Counted from the stretch's first letter, positions 28,255 through 37,892 are shown. The stretch: DNA of 64,000 bases from Bacteroidaceae bacterium (GCA_017552435.1 JAFZPZ010000065.1:27398-91397); one strand, 5' to 3'. Numbers and translations are program-made. Notes: a model not told the origin generated them from the letters alone.

Positions 28255-29019
28255 TTATTTCTCTTGTTGTTCCTTAACCTCGGTTTTCTTTCTTTCCCTT
28301 AATTCATCCAGGTATCCGGCGGTGATGACACCGGAGGGCAAGGCGATAATGGCGATGCCAACCATCGAGGATATCACGCTGATAATCCTGCCGATATTGG
28401 AAATGGGATACAGGTCGCCGTAACCTACGGTGGTCAGGGTACAAGCAGCCCAATAGAAGGCGTCGAAGAAGTTGTGGAAGAGAAAGTCTCCCGTCTGAGG
28501 ATTGATATCTTCCTCGGCATTGAACATGATTATCGCAGTGATGAAGATGTAGAAGACTGACAAAGAAAGGACCGTACAGAGAATCCTCTGCTGTTTCCGT
28601 ATCACAGCAATAATCATCTCCAAGGACTCGAAATACCGGATGACCTTGACGACACGCAATATCTTCAGCAGACGCGAGACTCGGACTATCTTAAAGGCCG
28701 GGGCCAGTACCGTAACGGTCGGAAGTATCGAGAGCATGTCGATAATGGCCATCGGGGTGAACGGATAAATTACGTACGTGAGCCAGGTCTTCCGCTTCGA
28801 GCGGACACCGCATGTAATCCATCGCAGGATGTAATCGGCCACGAAACACAGACAGGAGAGAATGTCGAAAAACCAGAAAAGCTTGCACTGGGTTCGAAAC
28901 ATCAGGGGAAACACGCCAATAAAAATGGCTACAAGCATAATCCAGTCATAGATCCGCGAGATTTTATCATCCTTATAGGGCTCTATCACAACATTGATTT
29001 TTTCAAGTATCTTGATCAT
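28255..29019 (-). CDS. Voltage-gated-type potassium channel subunit
   Basis: 254 residues with the six-helix layout of Kv-like bacterial channels. S1-S3 fall between residues 26 and 105. A voltage-sensor-like S4 has regularly spaced arginines and lysines (FKIVRVSRLLKILRVVKVIRYF region, about 108-130). S5 is near 145-165, the pore helix carries the selectivity filter TLTTVGYGDLYP at about 195-205, and S6 is near 215-235. The C-terminus is a short charged tail (LRERKKTEVKEQQEK) with no RCK domain. It begins 25 bp after tamL on the same strand, so it is likely read through from tamB-tamL. Confidence 0.93.
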   Translation of the reverse strand: MIKILEKINVVIEPYKDDKISRIYDWIMLVAIFIGVFPLMFRTQCKLFWFFDILSCLCFVADYILRWITCGVRSKRKTWLTYVIYPFTPMAIIDMLSILPTVTVLAPAFKIVRVSRLLKILRVVKVIRYFESLEMIIAVIRKQQRILCTVLSLSVFYIFITAIIMFNAEEDINPQTGDFLFHNFFDAFYWAACTLTTVGYGDLYPISNIGRIISVISSMVGIAIIALPSGVITAGYLDELRERKKTEVKEQQEK

Positions 29020-29044
29020 CTTTCTAGGGAGAATTAGTTTATAA

Positions 29045-31633
29045 TCAGAAGGGATAACCTATGGCGAAATGGTAGCCGAGGGACTTGCCGAAGCTGGGCA
29101 TGTTGTAGTAACCACGCTTGCCTGTATCGTAGGGGGCATGGATGCCGATACCGAGGTCGAAACGGATGACAAGGAAGTCCAGGTCGTAGCGCAAGCCGAC
29201 ACCGGTTCCCAAAGCTATCTGGTCGCCAAGGTTTTTGAAGGTGAACCGACCGCCTGGCTGACTCGTACTCTCACGCAGCAGCCACACATTGCCTGCATCC
29301 AGGAAGGTGGCACCCTGCAACTTCCCGACGATGGGGAAGCGGTACTCCACGTTGGCCTCCAGCTTCAGATCACCCGTCTGGTCAACATAGGAATACTGTG
29401 ACGAGGCCGGATGATAGGAACCCGGACCGATGGTGCGCATACCGAAGGCTCGGATGCTGTTCGCTCCACCTACGGTGAAAAGCTCGCTGTAGGGCGCTGA
29501 CTTCGCATTGCCGTAGCTATAAACGAAGCCGCCGAAGACACGCGTGGCCAGAAGGCTGCGCTTCGTCAGGGGGAACTGGCGCGTGTATTGTACGGTGGTC
29601 TTGACGAATTGGGCAAAGGGTACGCCCAGAAGCTTCTTGCCCTCCTTGCTGTATGACTCTCCGCAGATGGCATAGATGCTGGAAACAAGCGCCGAGGCTT
29701 CCTTGAACGACACGACAAGTGCCGATGGATGCTTCGGAGTGCCTGCCCACGAGAAAGTGTATGACATACTGGGCACAAACTGGTCACGCATGGAGACATA
29801 GAGCGCAGGATTGGCTCTCACGATGGAGTCGAAGCGCTCGGTGCTGTGCAGCAACTGGTCGTAGGTTATTGTCAGGGGCGAGAACTCGTGCTTGATGCGC
29901 TGTTGACGCTGGAGGGTATAGTTGACGCCGGCACTCCAGGAGACACGTCCAAAATACCCGGCTCGGTTCATCCATTGTGCCTGCAGGTCAACGGCTGTGG
30001 ACGAGACAAAGCGGCGACCTACCTTGCGCCCCAAGCCAAAGAAACGGAAGCGCGGATAGGAGAGCGAACCGCTGAGCCCATACTCATAGGAATTGAGCCA
30101 CGAGCTGCTACCCTCCACATTGGCACCTGTCTGCCATTCGTAGGAACCCCACACCTTGAACGTCAGCGTCTCGGCACCTCGGAAGGCATTGTGTTTGGAG
30201 AAGGAGAAGCTGGCTCCGGGACCTACCTGACCGTTCGTCTTGCCGGTAACATTTCCCTGGAACTCCGCATCGTAGGGTTTGTCGAGTGTCGCATTGACAA
30301 CGATGTCAAGGGTGTCGTTGGCCATTGAAGATTGACCATTGAACATTGAATCCTGAGGGGCTTCGCGGGGTACATAGTTGATACGCAGCGAGGAGAAGAC
30401 ATTCATCGAGGCCAATCCTTCCTGCATCAGCTCGCCCAAGGACTGCCGATAGAGGTCGCCGCGGCGGAAGAGCAAGGAGCGCCACATAGCACGGGGCCGC
30501 AACAAGAAGCCCTTAACTGCAGACCTTGCCGCCTTCGGGGGGAGTTTCCCCTCTGTACTGGATGGGACGGGGATGACTTCTTTTCGAGAGAGCGGACGGC
30601 TATAGCCGAAAGCAAAACCGCCCCTGAGAGTTACAGTGTCGACAATCTGCCGGTCACCATATTTATAAATGTTCACGCGCGTCGTACCGATATGATAAGG
30701 ACGCATCGCCTCTTTCGGAGCTGTAGGCGAAGGCTGCACCTGTAACTTCACCATCATGGGCGTCTGGAGGGTATCGGCACGGAAACTGATATAATCGTTC
30801 CGCTGGTAGTAGTAGCCCTGCTCGCGCAAAGCACCGACAATACGTGTACGCTCGGCCTCGAGACTGACCACGCTGAAGGGGTCTCCGCGATGCAAAGTTT
30901 CCTCGCTCCCTTTTGGGGAGAGTAAAGATTTCCGGATGATGCTGTCGGCCTGCGGCGGGAAATTCCGGTATTCGATGCTGTCCAGATGATAGAGCGGCCC
31001 CGGATGGATGTTGTAACGCACACGTTCCTTCAGAGTGTCGCGCTGGTTGGGCAATGTCTCGTAGGAAGCTTGTGCACGGAAATAGCCGCGACTGCGAAGG
31101 GTGTTCTGTGCAACAGTGGAACGCAAACGGGGATTGACATTGCTCATCAACACAGGCGATCCAGCGAAGCTATTGAACATCCAGCGTCCGAAACGATGCT
31201 TGCTGCCGGCATAGCGGTTGTAGATGAGCAGTTTGATGGGGAAAGGATGCGTGACAAAACTACTGCCCATGAAAGCACCGTTGGGAGCATACGAGAGGAC
31301 AGCTTCCACCTCCTCTTTTGCCGATTCGTAGGCTTCTTTATCCTTCTCGGAAGCACGACGCATACTGTCGCGCAGGGCTTTTTCGTCCATATCCCCAGAC
31401 TTCAACGCAGAGGCATCGCCACTCAACAGCCCTTCGACGGTCGTATAGGCATCGGCCAAGGCGGTGATGACACCCTCCTGCTGACCATTGTCCTTCGCCT
31501 GTTGTCTTTTTTCATAATCTATACTTTTTATGCCACGGTAAAGCGTCTCACCCTCCGGCAAGTTCTTCGTAAGGGAACAAGCCGAAACAAGCAGGCAAAG
31601 CAGCAGGAACTTTATGGACTGTATTTTGTTCAT
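29045..31633 (-). CDS. tamL: TamL: lipoprotein-type TamA/BamA-family outer-membrane protein
   Basis: 862 residues, Omp85 superfamily. The signal peptide ends at lipobox VSAC (Cys19), the mark of the Bacteroidetes lipidated TamA homologue. A charged insert (about 65-105) precedes POTRA-like repeats (about 150-400, for instance GYFRAQASYETLPNQRD and ALREQGYYYQRNDYI). A C-terminal 16-strand barrel follows, with a late SIRAFGMRTIGPGSYH and the end GKSLGYHFAIGYPF. It should work with the adjacent TamB in outer-membrane assembly or lipid transport. It overlaps tamB by 4 bp. A heptamer repeat tract encodes residues near 428-437, between POTRA and barrel regions. Confidence 0.93.
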   Translation of the reverse strand: MNKIQSIKFLLLCLLVSACSLTKNLPEGETLYRGIKSIDYEKRQQAKDNGQQEGVITALADAYTTVEGLLSGDASALKSGDMDEKALRDSMRRASEKDKEAYESAKEEVEAVLSYAPNGAFMGSSFVTHPFPIKLLIYNRYAGSKHRFGRWMFNSFAGSPVLMSNVNPRLRSTVAQNTLRSRGYFRAQASYETLPNQRDTLKERVRYNIHPGPLYHLDSIEYRNFPPQADSIIRKSLLSPKGSEETLHRGDPFSVVSLEAERTRIVGALREQGYYYQRNDYISFRADTLQTPMMVKLQVQPSPTAPKEAMRPYHIGTTRVNIYKYGDRQIVDTVTLRGGFAFGYSRPLSRKEVIPVPSSTEGKLPPKAARSAVKGFLLRPRAMWRSLLFRRGDLYRQSLGELMQEGLASMNVFSSLRINYVPREAPQDSMFNGQSSMANDTLDIVVNATLDKPYDAEFQGNVTGKTNGQVGPGASFSFSKHNAFRGAETLTFKVWGSYEWQTGANVEGSSSWLNSYEYGLSGSLSYPRFRFFGLGRKVGRRFVSSTAVDLQAQWMNRAGYFGRVSWSAGVNYTLQRQQRIKHEFSPLTITYDQLLHSTERFDSIVRANPALYVSMRDQFVPSMSYTFSWAGTPKHPSALVVSFKEASALVSSIYAICGESYSKEGKKLLGVPFAQFVKTTVQYTRQFPLTKRSLLATRVFGGFVYSYGNAKSAPYSELFTVGGANSIRAFGMRTIGPGSYHPASSQYSYVDQTGDLKLEANVEYRFPIVGKLQGATFLDAGNVWLLRESTSQPGGRFTFKNLGDQIALGTGVGLRYDLDFLVIRFDLGIGIHAPYDTGKRGYYNMPSFGKSLGYHFAIGYPF
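30324..30351. repeat. Four-heptamer tract inside tamL
   Basis: Exactly four units of the type ATTGAAC/ATTGACC (28 bp), read in frame as the peptide SMFNGQSSM on the coding strand. The surrounding sequence is not repetitive. Confidence 0.9.
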
Positions 31634-34600
31634 TTGGTCTCGTTTTCGTTTTCCTTTTCTTGTTCCTTTCGCTTCTCTTCGGGTCGGGCGAGAGGCTGGG
31701 GCGTTTTCTTGAAGATGAAGAGTTCGCTGAGCTTATCGGCTTTCTTGCGCAACACAATGCCACCGCCCATCTTGGTGACCTGTCCCTCGATCAACGACTC
31801 GTAGTTGTTGTCGTAGAAGATGTTGACATAGCGCGAGGCCGATTTATCGAGGCGATACTCGATGGAGATATTGTCGATGATGGTCTGGCCGGTGTTGGTG
31901 GCATCACGACCCGTGCTGACCTTACCGCCCACAATGACGCTGATGCGGTTGCCCCAGAAGCGCTTGGCAAAACTGAAGCTGTAGTCGGTCGTCGTCGTGC
32001 CTGCCTCTGATGTCCCACTGGCAATGCCGAAGTTGACGTCGACGGTGCTGAGAGCCTTGCCGGCAATCTCGTTGATAGCACTCTGCAGATAGGCGTTGAG
32101 AGTATTGGCGTAGTTGTAGCCGCCATTCGTCTCGGCATCGTCCGTAACATACATTCCCGTGACAAGCATCGTGACAGCCACGCGTCCACGCTCTTCCGCA
32201 GTCATTGAGTTCAACTGGTTCTGGACAGTCAGGTCTTCGGGAGCCTGAAGGGTGAACTCCAACCCCATGTCGTCGAGCGTCCGGCTTAGTGCCAATCCGA
32301 CATCGAACGCCACATTGCGTGGTACAGTATTCTCCGTAACGGTGGACCTGACGCGCTCGCTGGCGTTGATGCTGAGGCGAGGATTCATCATGTTGCCCTG
32401 GAACTCGACATAACTGCCCTGTTCGATGCGGAAGTCATTGAGGGGAATCGCCATCAGTGAATAGCGCATCGTACCTTTCATGATGGTATAGCGACCCCAG
32501 AGCTGCATATCGTTCTGGAGGTCATAGGTCAGCGTCATCTCTCCCCCACCCTGCAAATCAATGAAATCATTGCCGCCATCACTCAGGAAACAATGTATCT
32601 GAGCTGTCTCGGCAATGCTGACATTCATCTGGATATCGATGCTTTGACGAGCCACATCAAGAGGCTCTACGGCAATCGTGTCGGTGAAATCGCAGAAAGT
32701 AACGATGTCCGAGAGCTGGTCGTCCACCGTTATGGGCGTATCGGTGAGAACACAACTGACATCGGTACTGCCCAGAACATCGAGGCGGCCACGCATCTTG
32801 AGGTCGGAGAGGGTTCCCCAGAAACGTCCGCCCAGGTTGACGAACACCTTGCCATAAGCCAAAGAGCCTTGTTTCTTCGGAGCATTGATGAGCTGGTAGT
32901 TCTCGGCTCTGACATTCAGATCCAACTGCACACGCTCCAGATTGCTGAAATCGATGTTGCCGTCGAGCACAAGGGGTGTCTTGCCTGCGGCGTATGCCTC
33001 GATGCGATTAAGGTCAAGGCGACTGTTCTTAACCGTTATCGTATGGTCGGGTATCTGCAGGTTCACATTATAGCTGTCGGCATCAATGTGAAGGGAATCC
33101 GTTCGTAGTTGGCCGTTCAGAATTGGATTGTCCGTATGTCCGTTCACCTTGAAGTCACCCCAGGCATAGCCGCTCATTGCAAACGGTCCGTCTGGCATGA
33201 AGGCATTGAGGAAGGCAAAAGGCAACTTTTGGAAGGTAGCTTCTCCCTCCATCTTTCCCTGTCCGTTCTCCTCGTGATATTCTCCGTTGACCAGAAGAAT
33301 CTCCCCGCCGTTTTGCGTGATGATGCCGTCCACATAGTGCGAACCGTCGGCATTCGGGAAATACACGCCGTTCAATCCTATGTTGCCTAGCAAGACACCA
33401 TTATAGGCCATCTTATTCACAAGCATCTCGGCCGAAACGGTCGTTGTGCTGTCTGCCTGCATATAATGGAGGTCGCCCTGGAGGAACCCGCTAATGTCGG
33501 GCATAAAGGGAATAACCTGTGTCAACTCACCCACGTTGAAATGATTCACGCTGAGAGATATATCCTGCAAAGCCGCTTCGTTGGGTGTCGTGTAGAGCTT
33601 CAAGCCCGTACCGTCATCGGCCAGAAGGTTGACCAGCGCATCAAGATGTCCGCTGCGAGTGAGGGTGACGAAGTTATCGGCATTGAGCGTGAAGTTCCGA
33701 TAGGCTATGACGGGGTTGAGCGGAGTGAAATGGGCACGTATTCCATCGGCCAACAGTTCCAGAGCCAGCCCGATATCGACACTCTTCTGTCCCTTGGCAT
33801 CATTGAAGAGCACACTTGTTTCGGCACCCGTTGACGTTAGTGAAACATGCATCTGGGACTGGAATGTCACCATGCGGTTCTTCGGTCCGTTGGCAACCTG
33901 AGCATCCAGCGAGAGTCTGCTCTGCTCCTGCCGGATGCGCCATTGGATGCTGTCGAGCAAGATAGCTCCGGTATTGAGGGCAAAGATGTGACCATTGCCG
34001 ACCAACCCTTCCGCCGGTGAAGAAAGAAGATGGAAAGAGAGGTTGCGGAAACTATAGCCGATTGCATGGCGCAGGATATTGCAAAGGGGATTCTGCTGCC
34101 CGCAGTCAAGTTCCATCTTGAGGTGCGGCAGCAAAGTGCGGAGCGTATCCTGCTCGATGCGAAGGCTATCCATTTGCCGATGCAACTCCTGACTGAAAGT
34201 ATCGTAACGGGCCAGAAGGGAATCAAGCCCCTGGTCGGAGGAAACCGAGAGGCAGAGGTCGCCCGAAAGTGCCTTCACCTGAATGAGTTCTGGCGTGAGA
34301 TTGGCATCGAGAGAGAGGTCGAGGGGATGAATAATGGTGTCGGCTGTCGTCAGTTCCATTGCCTCGATACGAGCTGCCAGGCTATGGGTCTGCAGGAAAT
34401 CGGAAGCGCCATCCACATGCATCACCATGCTCGCAGCAATAGGTCTCTTTGCCAAGTGAAGCGCATAGAGATCGATATGGCTCATGTCCATATTGAAGGC
34501 AGCTGCCTTCAGCTTTCGTCCTTCGATGGCACCATCTACACAGCCATGCAGGCAAAGCAGGTCGTTCTGACTGCTCATCTCGAGCATAGCCTTACCTTTC

Positions 34601-36252
34601 TCCAGACGACAGTCGGCATTAATATTGTCCAGGTTCCATGAAGCATAACCCAGATGATCGATAGCCGCCTGTGCCCGAAGGACGGCATGTGGACTAAGCA
34701 AATCGGTGCCACGCCCCGACAGTTTGGCGGTAGCTGTGAGAAGATAGAGGGAGTCGTGCGGCAGGAAGTCGTGAAGCTGCAGGTCATTGATGCGGGCATC
34801 CGCCTGATACGCCATTGTCTGCAGGTCTATATTGCCCCTCAGATGAGCTCTGCCTCCTTGCTCCAGGAGCAACGCATCCGTAGTAAGCTTCGATGCCTCG
34901 CGCAACTTCGTGTCGGCATGAAGAACCATCTTGGGAAAGTGCACATCGTTCAAACCCAAGTAGCGGTTGAGACAACTGAGGTCCATCGTAACAACATCCC
35001 ACCGCAGGTCTGCACCGAGGGCTATGCTGTCAGTTACATTCTGCAATGAGCCTGTAGCGCGCGCATCGAGCACCGTAGGCATCGCCACAGAACAGGTCTG
35101 CAAAGAAAGGCTGTCAACGTTACCCGCCGCAAAGAGGTCGAGATTCAGCGGCTGGGACGGATAGCATGCAGCAAGACCCTCTGGCAGGTAGGCCGCTGCG
35201 AGACAGAGGACATCCTCGCTACCTAAAGAAGCCTGCACATCGGCTTTCATCTGTCCACGTGATCGGGGCGAGAGGGCACTCCAGTCCAGGTTAATATTGC
35301 CCTGAGCAGAGCTGTGCGGTGTCTGCAGGTCAAGTCCCGCAACAGTCAGATGGGTGGAATCGAGGGAGAGGTTAACCGTTAGATTATCGAGGCAGAAGCC
35401 ACTTCTCTCACGGAAGGCAAGCCGACGAAGCTGGGCATTGAGAGCCGAGGAATTTTGATTATAGGAAAGTTTGTCGAGCTGCAGCTTCATGTCGAAGAAG
35501 GCCAGATGATTCACATCCAGTCCTGCCACAGAATCGACTTGGGGAATATCATAGGAAAGGCTATCCGCCAAAAGGCTGATGTCGGCCACACGATAAGAGC
35601 CCTGGCTAAGGCTGATGTCGCCACCATCGAGACTCGCCTGACGAATCGCAGCACTGAATATAAAGTCCGGGGTGGCGTTTTGAAGTTTGAATTTTGAATT
35701 TTGAATTATAACTTTGCCGATGTCAATCTGCCAATCTACAGGTGCACTCTCTGTCGTGTCCTCTTCTGCTACTTCACGAAGTTTGATGTCAAGCACACAG
35801 CCATCCAGCGTTGCTTCCGATACATTTACCTTCTTGCGTCGCAAATCAATATCGTCGTGAGCAACCCTGAGAAGGCCTATATTTCCCTCCATGCATAGCG
35901 CTTCTATTAGGTCTGTCGTGTAAACACTGCCGTTCGAAAGTTCCACGGCTTCCACACCGATGTGCAACACCAGCAGATGAGTGAGGTCAAGGTCAACAAG
36001 GACATGCTCCACATCTATGACATCGGTATTCGCTTTCTCCACATGAACTTGCCCAAGGCTAAGGTCGAGGAGGAAGGCCAAATGCACACTGCCTATAGAC
36101 ACTTCCAGTCCTGTCTCTTCCTGCAAATATGCAGTAAGCCTATTCACCGCCCACCTTTGCACGGGGGGCAGATAAAGGCTGGCAGCAAGCATCACGATAA
36201 GCAATACTATTACCAGAAGTGTCCTAAAGATGATTTTCAGCGCACGTTTCAT
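31630..36252 (-). CDS. tamB: TamB, AsmA-like translocation and assembly protein
   Basis: 1,540 residues, typical of Bacteroidetes TamB. An N-terminal signal anchor (about 8-29) is followed by a very long beta-rich periplasmic region with repeated AsmA-like segments such as LNLDLFAAGNVDSLSLQTC. The conserved C-terminal domain (about 1170-1500) includes DFRIEQGSYVEFQGN, MNPRLSINASERVR and the late YSFSFAKRFWGNRISVIVGG. TamB spans the periplasm as a hydrophobic groove, probably carrying phospholipids to the outer membrane with TamL. The gene overlaps tamL by 4 bp and has its own promoter. A heptamer tract encodes residues near 183-191 (QNSKFKLQN). Confidence 0.95.
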   Translation of the reverse strand: MKRALKIIFRTLLVIVLLIVMLAASLYLPPVQRWAVNRLTAYLQEETGLEVSIGSVHLAFLLDLSLGQVHVEKANTDVIDVEHVLVDLDLTHLLVLHIGVEAVELSNGSVYTTDLIEALCMEGNIGLLRVAHDDIDLRRKKVNVSEATLDGCVLDIKLREVAEEDTTESAPVDWQIDIGKVIIQNSKFKLQNATPDFIFSAAIRQASLDGGDISLSQGSYRVADISLLADSLSYDIPQVDSVAGLDVNHLAFFDMKLQLDKLSYNQNSSALNAQLRRLAFRERSGFCLDNLTVNLSLDSTHLTVAGLDLQTPHSSAQGNINLDWSALSPRSRGQMKADVQASLGSEDVLCLAAAYLPEGLAACYPSQPLNLDLFAAGNVDSLSLQTCSVAMPTVLDARATGSLQNVTDSIALGADLRWDVVTMDLSCLNRYLGLNDVHFPKMVLHADTKLREASKLTTDALLLEQGGRAHLRGNIDLQTMAYQADARINDLQLHDFLPHDSLYLLTATAKLSGRGTDLLSPHAVLRAQAAIDHLGYASWNLDNINADCRLEKGKAMLEMSSQNDLLCLHGCVDGAIEGRKLKAAAFNMDMSHIDLYALHLAKRPIAASMVMHVDGASDFLQTHSLAARIEAMELTTADTIIHPLDLSLDANLTPELIQVKALSGDLCLSVSSDQGLDSLLARYDTFSQELHRQMDSLRIEQDTLRTLLPHLKMELDCGQQNPLCNILRHAIGYSFRNLSFHLLSSPAEGLVGNGHIFALNTGAILLDSIQWRIRQEQSRLSLDAQVANGPKNRMVTFQSQMHVSLTSTGAETSVLFNDAKGQKSVDIGLALELLADGIRAHFTPLNPVIAYRNFTLNADNFVTLTRSGHLDALVNLLADDGTGLKLYTTPNEAALQDISLSVNHFNVGELTQVIPFMPDISGFLQGDLHYMQADSTTTVSAEMLVNKMAYNGVLLGNIGLNGVYFPNADGSHYVDGIITQNGGEILLVNGEYHEENGQGKMEGEATFQKLPFAFLNAFMPDGPFAMSGYAWGDFKVNGHTDNPILNGQLRTDSLHIDADSYNVNLQIPDHTITVKNSRLDLNRIEAYAAGKTPLVLDGNIDFSNLERVQLDLNVRAENYQLINAPKKQGSLAYGKVFVNLGGRFWGTLSDLKMRGRLDVLGSTDVSCVLTDTPITVDDQLSDIVTFCDFTDTIAVEPLDVARQSIDIQMNVSIAETAQIHCFLSDGGNDFIDLQGGGEMTLTYDLQNDMQLWGRYTIMKGTMRYSLMAIPLNDFRIEQGSYVEFQGNMMNPRLSINASERVRSTVTENTVPRNVAFDVGLALSRTLDDMGLEFTLQAPEDLTVQNQLNSMTAEERGRVAVTMLVTGMYVTDDAETNGGYNYANTLNAYLQSAINEIAGKALSTVDVNFGIASGTSEAGTTTTDYSFSFAKRFWGNRISVIVGGKVSTGRDATNTGQTIIDNISIEYRLDKSASRYVNIFYDNNYESLIEGQVTKMGGGIVLRKKADKLSELFIFKKTPQPLARPEEKRKEQEKENENETK
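35680..35707. repeat. Four-heptamer tract inside tamB
   Basis: Exactly four units of the type TTGAATT (first unit TTGAAGT), in frame and coding for part of IIQNSKFKLQN. Confidence 0.9.
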
Positions 36253-36276
36253 CCCTTTTCAGCACTATTCGAGAGA

Positions 36277-36284
36277 CAAATGTA
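36277..36284 (-). promoter_or_regulatory. Candidate -7 box of the tamB-tamL operon
   Basis: The minus strand reads TACATTTG, a consensus match, 24 bp before the tamB ATG. A TTGTG-like -33 lies about 20 bp upstream. Confidence 0.55.
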
Positions 36285-36336
36285 CGAAAAACTCTTCATT
36301 CTGCCACACAATACATAGAAAATTGTGTCTTTTTGG

Positions 36337-37023
36337 TCAAACATTGTTTGCTGCAGTAATTTCTTGCCAAAGGCGTTCTTCGGGTACTGGTGCCTCGATG
36401 GTGAGGGAAACGTGCGATACGGGATGCTCCAGCGACAAGCGCCAGGCATGCAGACTGATGCTGCCGTCGGGATTGCTGCGCGGAGCACCGTATTTCAGGT
36501 CTCCACGAATGGGACAACCCATTTTGGCAAGCTGGCAGCGTATCTGATGATGACGGCCCGTATGCAACTCTATTTCAACCAGATAATAACGTTCCGACTG
36601 CGCCACGAGGCGATAATCCAATACAGCCTTCTTGCTGTTCGGCACTTCACGGTCGTAGGCCCGGGCCAGGTTCTGCTTCTCGTTGCGCGTTAGCCAATGG
36701 GTAAGTGTGCCCTGTGGCTCGGGCGGTCTGTTGGCAACGATAGCCAGGTAGGTCTTCCTTACCGCCTGATGCTCGGCAAACATCTTGTTGAGTCGCGGCA
36801 ATGCTTTTGAAGTCCGGGCAAAGAGCACCACACCGCTTACGGGACGGTCCAACCTGTGCACCACTCCCAGAAACACTTCGCCAGGCTTGTGGTACTTCTC
36901 CTTCAGATAAGCCTTCGCCATATCAGACAAGGGGACATCGCCGGTCTTGTCTCCCTGCACGATGTCCCCCGCTTTCTTAGCAACAGCTATCAGATGGTTG
37001 TCCTCAAAAATCACATTGACCAT
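36337..37023 (-). CDS. RluA-family RNA pseudouridine synthase
   Basis: 228 residues from the ATG at 37023, chosen because MVNVIFEDNHLIAVAKKAGD matches the usual family start. A longer frame to 37044 only adds residues from a repeat tract. The catalytic motif HRLDRPVSGVVLFA (about 56-69 from this start) holds the nucleophilic Asp. LHTGRHHQIRCQLAKMGCPIRGD is the RNA-binding loop (split here as two short motifs, TGRHHQIR and GCPIRGD). No S4 domain is present, as in the short RluA/RluC-like single-domain enzymes. The exact rRNA or tRNA target is not readable. It follows fabG by 42 bp on the same strand. Confidence 0.93.
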   Translation of the reverse strand: MVNVIFEDNHLIAVAKKAGDIVQGDKTGDVPLSDMAKAYLKEKYHKPGEVFLGVVHRLDRPVSGVVLFARTSKALPRLNKMFAEHQAVRKTYLAIVANRPPEPQGTLTHWLTRNEKQNLARAYDREVPNSKKAVLDYRLVAQSERYYLVEIELHTGRHHQIRCQLAKMGCPIRGDLKYGAPRSNPDGSISLHAWRLSLEHPVSHVSLTIEAPVPEERLWQEITAANNV

Positions 37024-37042
37024 TGACCATTGAACATTGAAC
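37015..37042. repeat. Four-heptamer tract supplying the start region of the pseudouridine synthase gene
   Basis: Exactly four units (two ATTGACC, two ATTGAAC). The ATG at 37023 lies within it. The tract abuts a GC-rich palindrome on its right. Confidence 0.9.
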
Positions 37043-37047
37043 ATTTC

Positions 37048-37065
37048 TCCCCCTAAGGGGGGGTC
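37048..37065. repeat. GC-rich REP-like palindrome after fabG
   Basis: CCCCCTAAGGGGGG followed by GTCC, directly beside the heptamer tract and ending at the fabG stop codon. It may act as a weak terminator or transcript stabiliser. Confidence 0.7.
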
Positions 37066-37824
37066 CTACATATTCATGCCCCCATCCACCTGGATGACCT
37101 GACCGCTGACGTAGCTGCTCATGTCGCTTGCCAGGAAAGTTGCCACATTGGCAATGTCCTCCACCTGACCGCCGCGGCGCAAAGGTATCTTCTTCTTCCA
37201 CTCCTCGCGAATCTCTTCGCTGAGCTGTGCCGTCATAGCTGTCTCGATGAAGCCCGGAGCAATCGCATTGGCGCGGATGCCCTTCGGTCCCATCTCCTGG
37301 GCGATACTCTTGGCCAGGGCAATCATGCCTGCCTTCGAAGCGGCATAGTTCGCCTGACCTGCGTTACCGTGAACACCGACCACACTGGCCATGTTGATGA
37401 TGCTGCCTCCGCGCTGACGCATCATGACGGGCACACATGCATGGGTAAAGTTAAAGGTACTCTTCAGGTTCACATTGATAACGGCATCCCACTGCTGTTC
37501 GGTCATGCGGAGCATGAGTCCGTCCTTCGTGATGCCGGCATTGTTCACCAGAATATCAATAGTGCCGAAGTCCTCTTTGATCTGCTTCACTACCTCTTCG
37601 GTTGCTGCGAAGTCGGCAGCATTGCCAGCGTATGCGCGACAGGTCACGCCTACGGCTTCTATCTCTTTGCGTGTAGCTTCCAACCCGGCTGCCATCTCAT
37701 CGTTGAGCACCAGATCGGTGAATGCTATGTTAGCGCCTTCCGAGGCGAACTTCAAGGCAATCGCCTTACCGATGCCCCTTGCTGCACCCGTAATGAGTGC
37801 CGTTTTCCCTTCTAATAATTTCAT
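37066..37824 (-). CDS. fabG: 3-oxoacyl-ACP reductase
   Basis: A 252-residue short-chain dehydrogenase that reduces 3-ketoacyl-ACP with NADPH in fatty-acid elongation. TGAARGIGKAIA (13-24) is the dinucleotide motif and LVNNAGITKDG (about 92-102) follows. The catalytic Ser lies in INMASVVGVHGN, and YAASKAGMIALAKS holds Tyr and Lys. GFIETAMT and the C-terminal SSYVSGQVIQVDGGMNM are characteristic of FabG. It sits 77 bp downstream of a TetR regulator and upstream of a pseudouridine synthase. Repeat elements flank it on both sides. Confidence 0.94.
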   Translation of the reverse strand: MKLLEGKTALITGAARGIGKAIALKFASEGANIAFTDLVLNDEMAAGLEATRKEIEAVGVTCRAYAGNAADFAATEEVVKQIKEDFGTIDILVNNAGITKDGLMLRMTEQQWDAVINVNLKSTFNFTHACVPVMMRQRGGSIINMASVVGVHGNAGQANYAASKAGMIALAKSIAQEMGPKGIRANAIAPGFIETAMTAQLSEEIREEWKKKIPLRRGGQVEDIANVATFLASDMSSYVSGQVIQVDGGMNM

Positions 37825-37826
37825 CC

Positions 37827-37860
37827 TTATAATTCTTAACTTTTAATTCTTAATTTTAAT
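37827..37860. repeat. AT-rich heptamer tract upstream of fabG
   Basis: Four 7-bp units (types TCTTAAC and TTTTAAT) plus a partial fifth, ending 3 bp before the fabG start. On the mRNA strand it is A-rich and directly precedes AAGG. Confidence 0.82.
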
Positions 37861-37863
37861 TGA

Positions 37864-37892
37864 TTCCCCCTAAAAGGGGTTAGGGGGTCCCA
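37864..37892. repeat. GC-rich REP-like element between tetR and fabG
   Basis: TTCCCCCTAAAAGGGG followed by TTAGGGGGTCCCAC. It abuts the heptamer tract on its left, the same order as the element after fabG, so fabG is flanked by two composite repeats in direct orientation. Confidence 0.75.

Noticed and set aside
36306-36336. Hairpin ACACAAT/ATTGTGT followed by T residues on the plus strand
   Set aside because: No plus-strand gene precedes it, and on the minus strand, where genes lie, no T-run follows.
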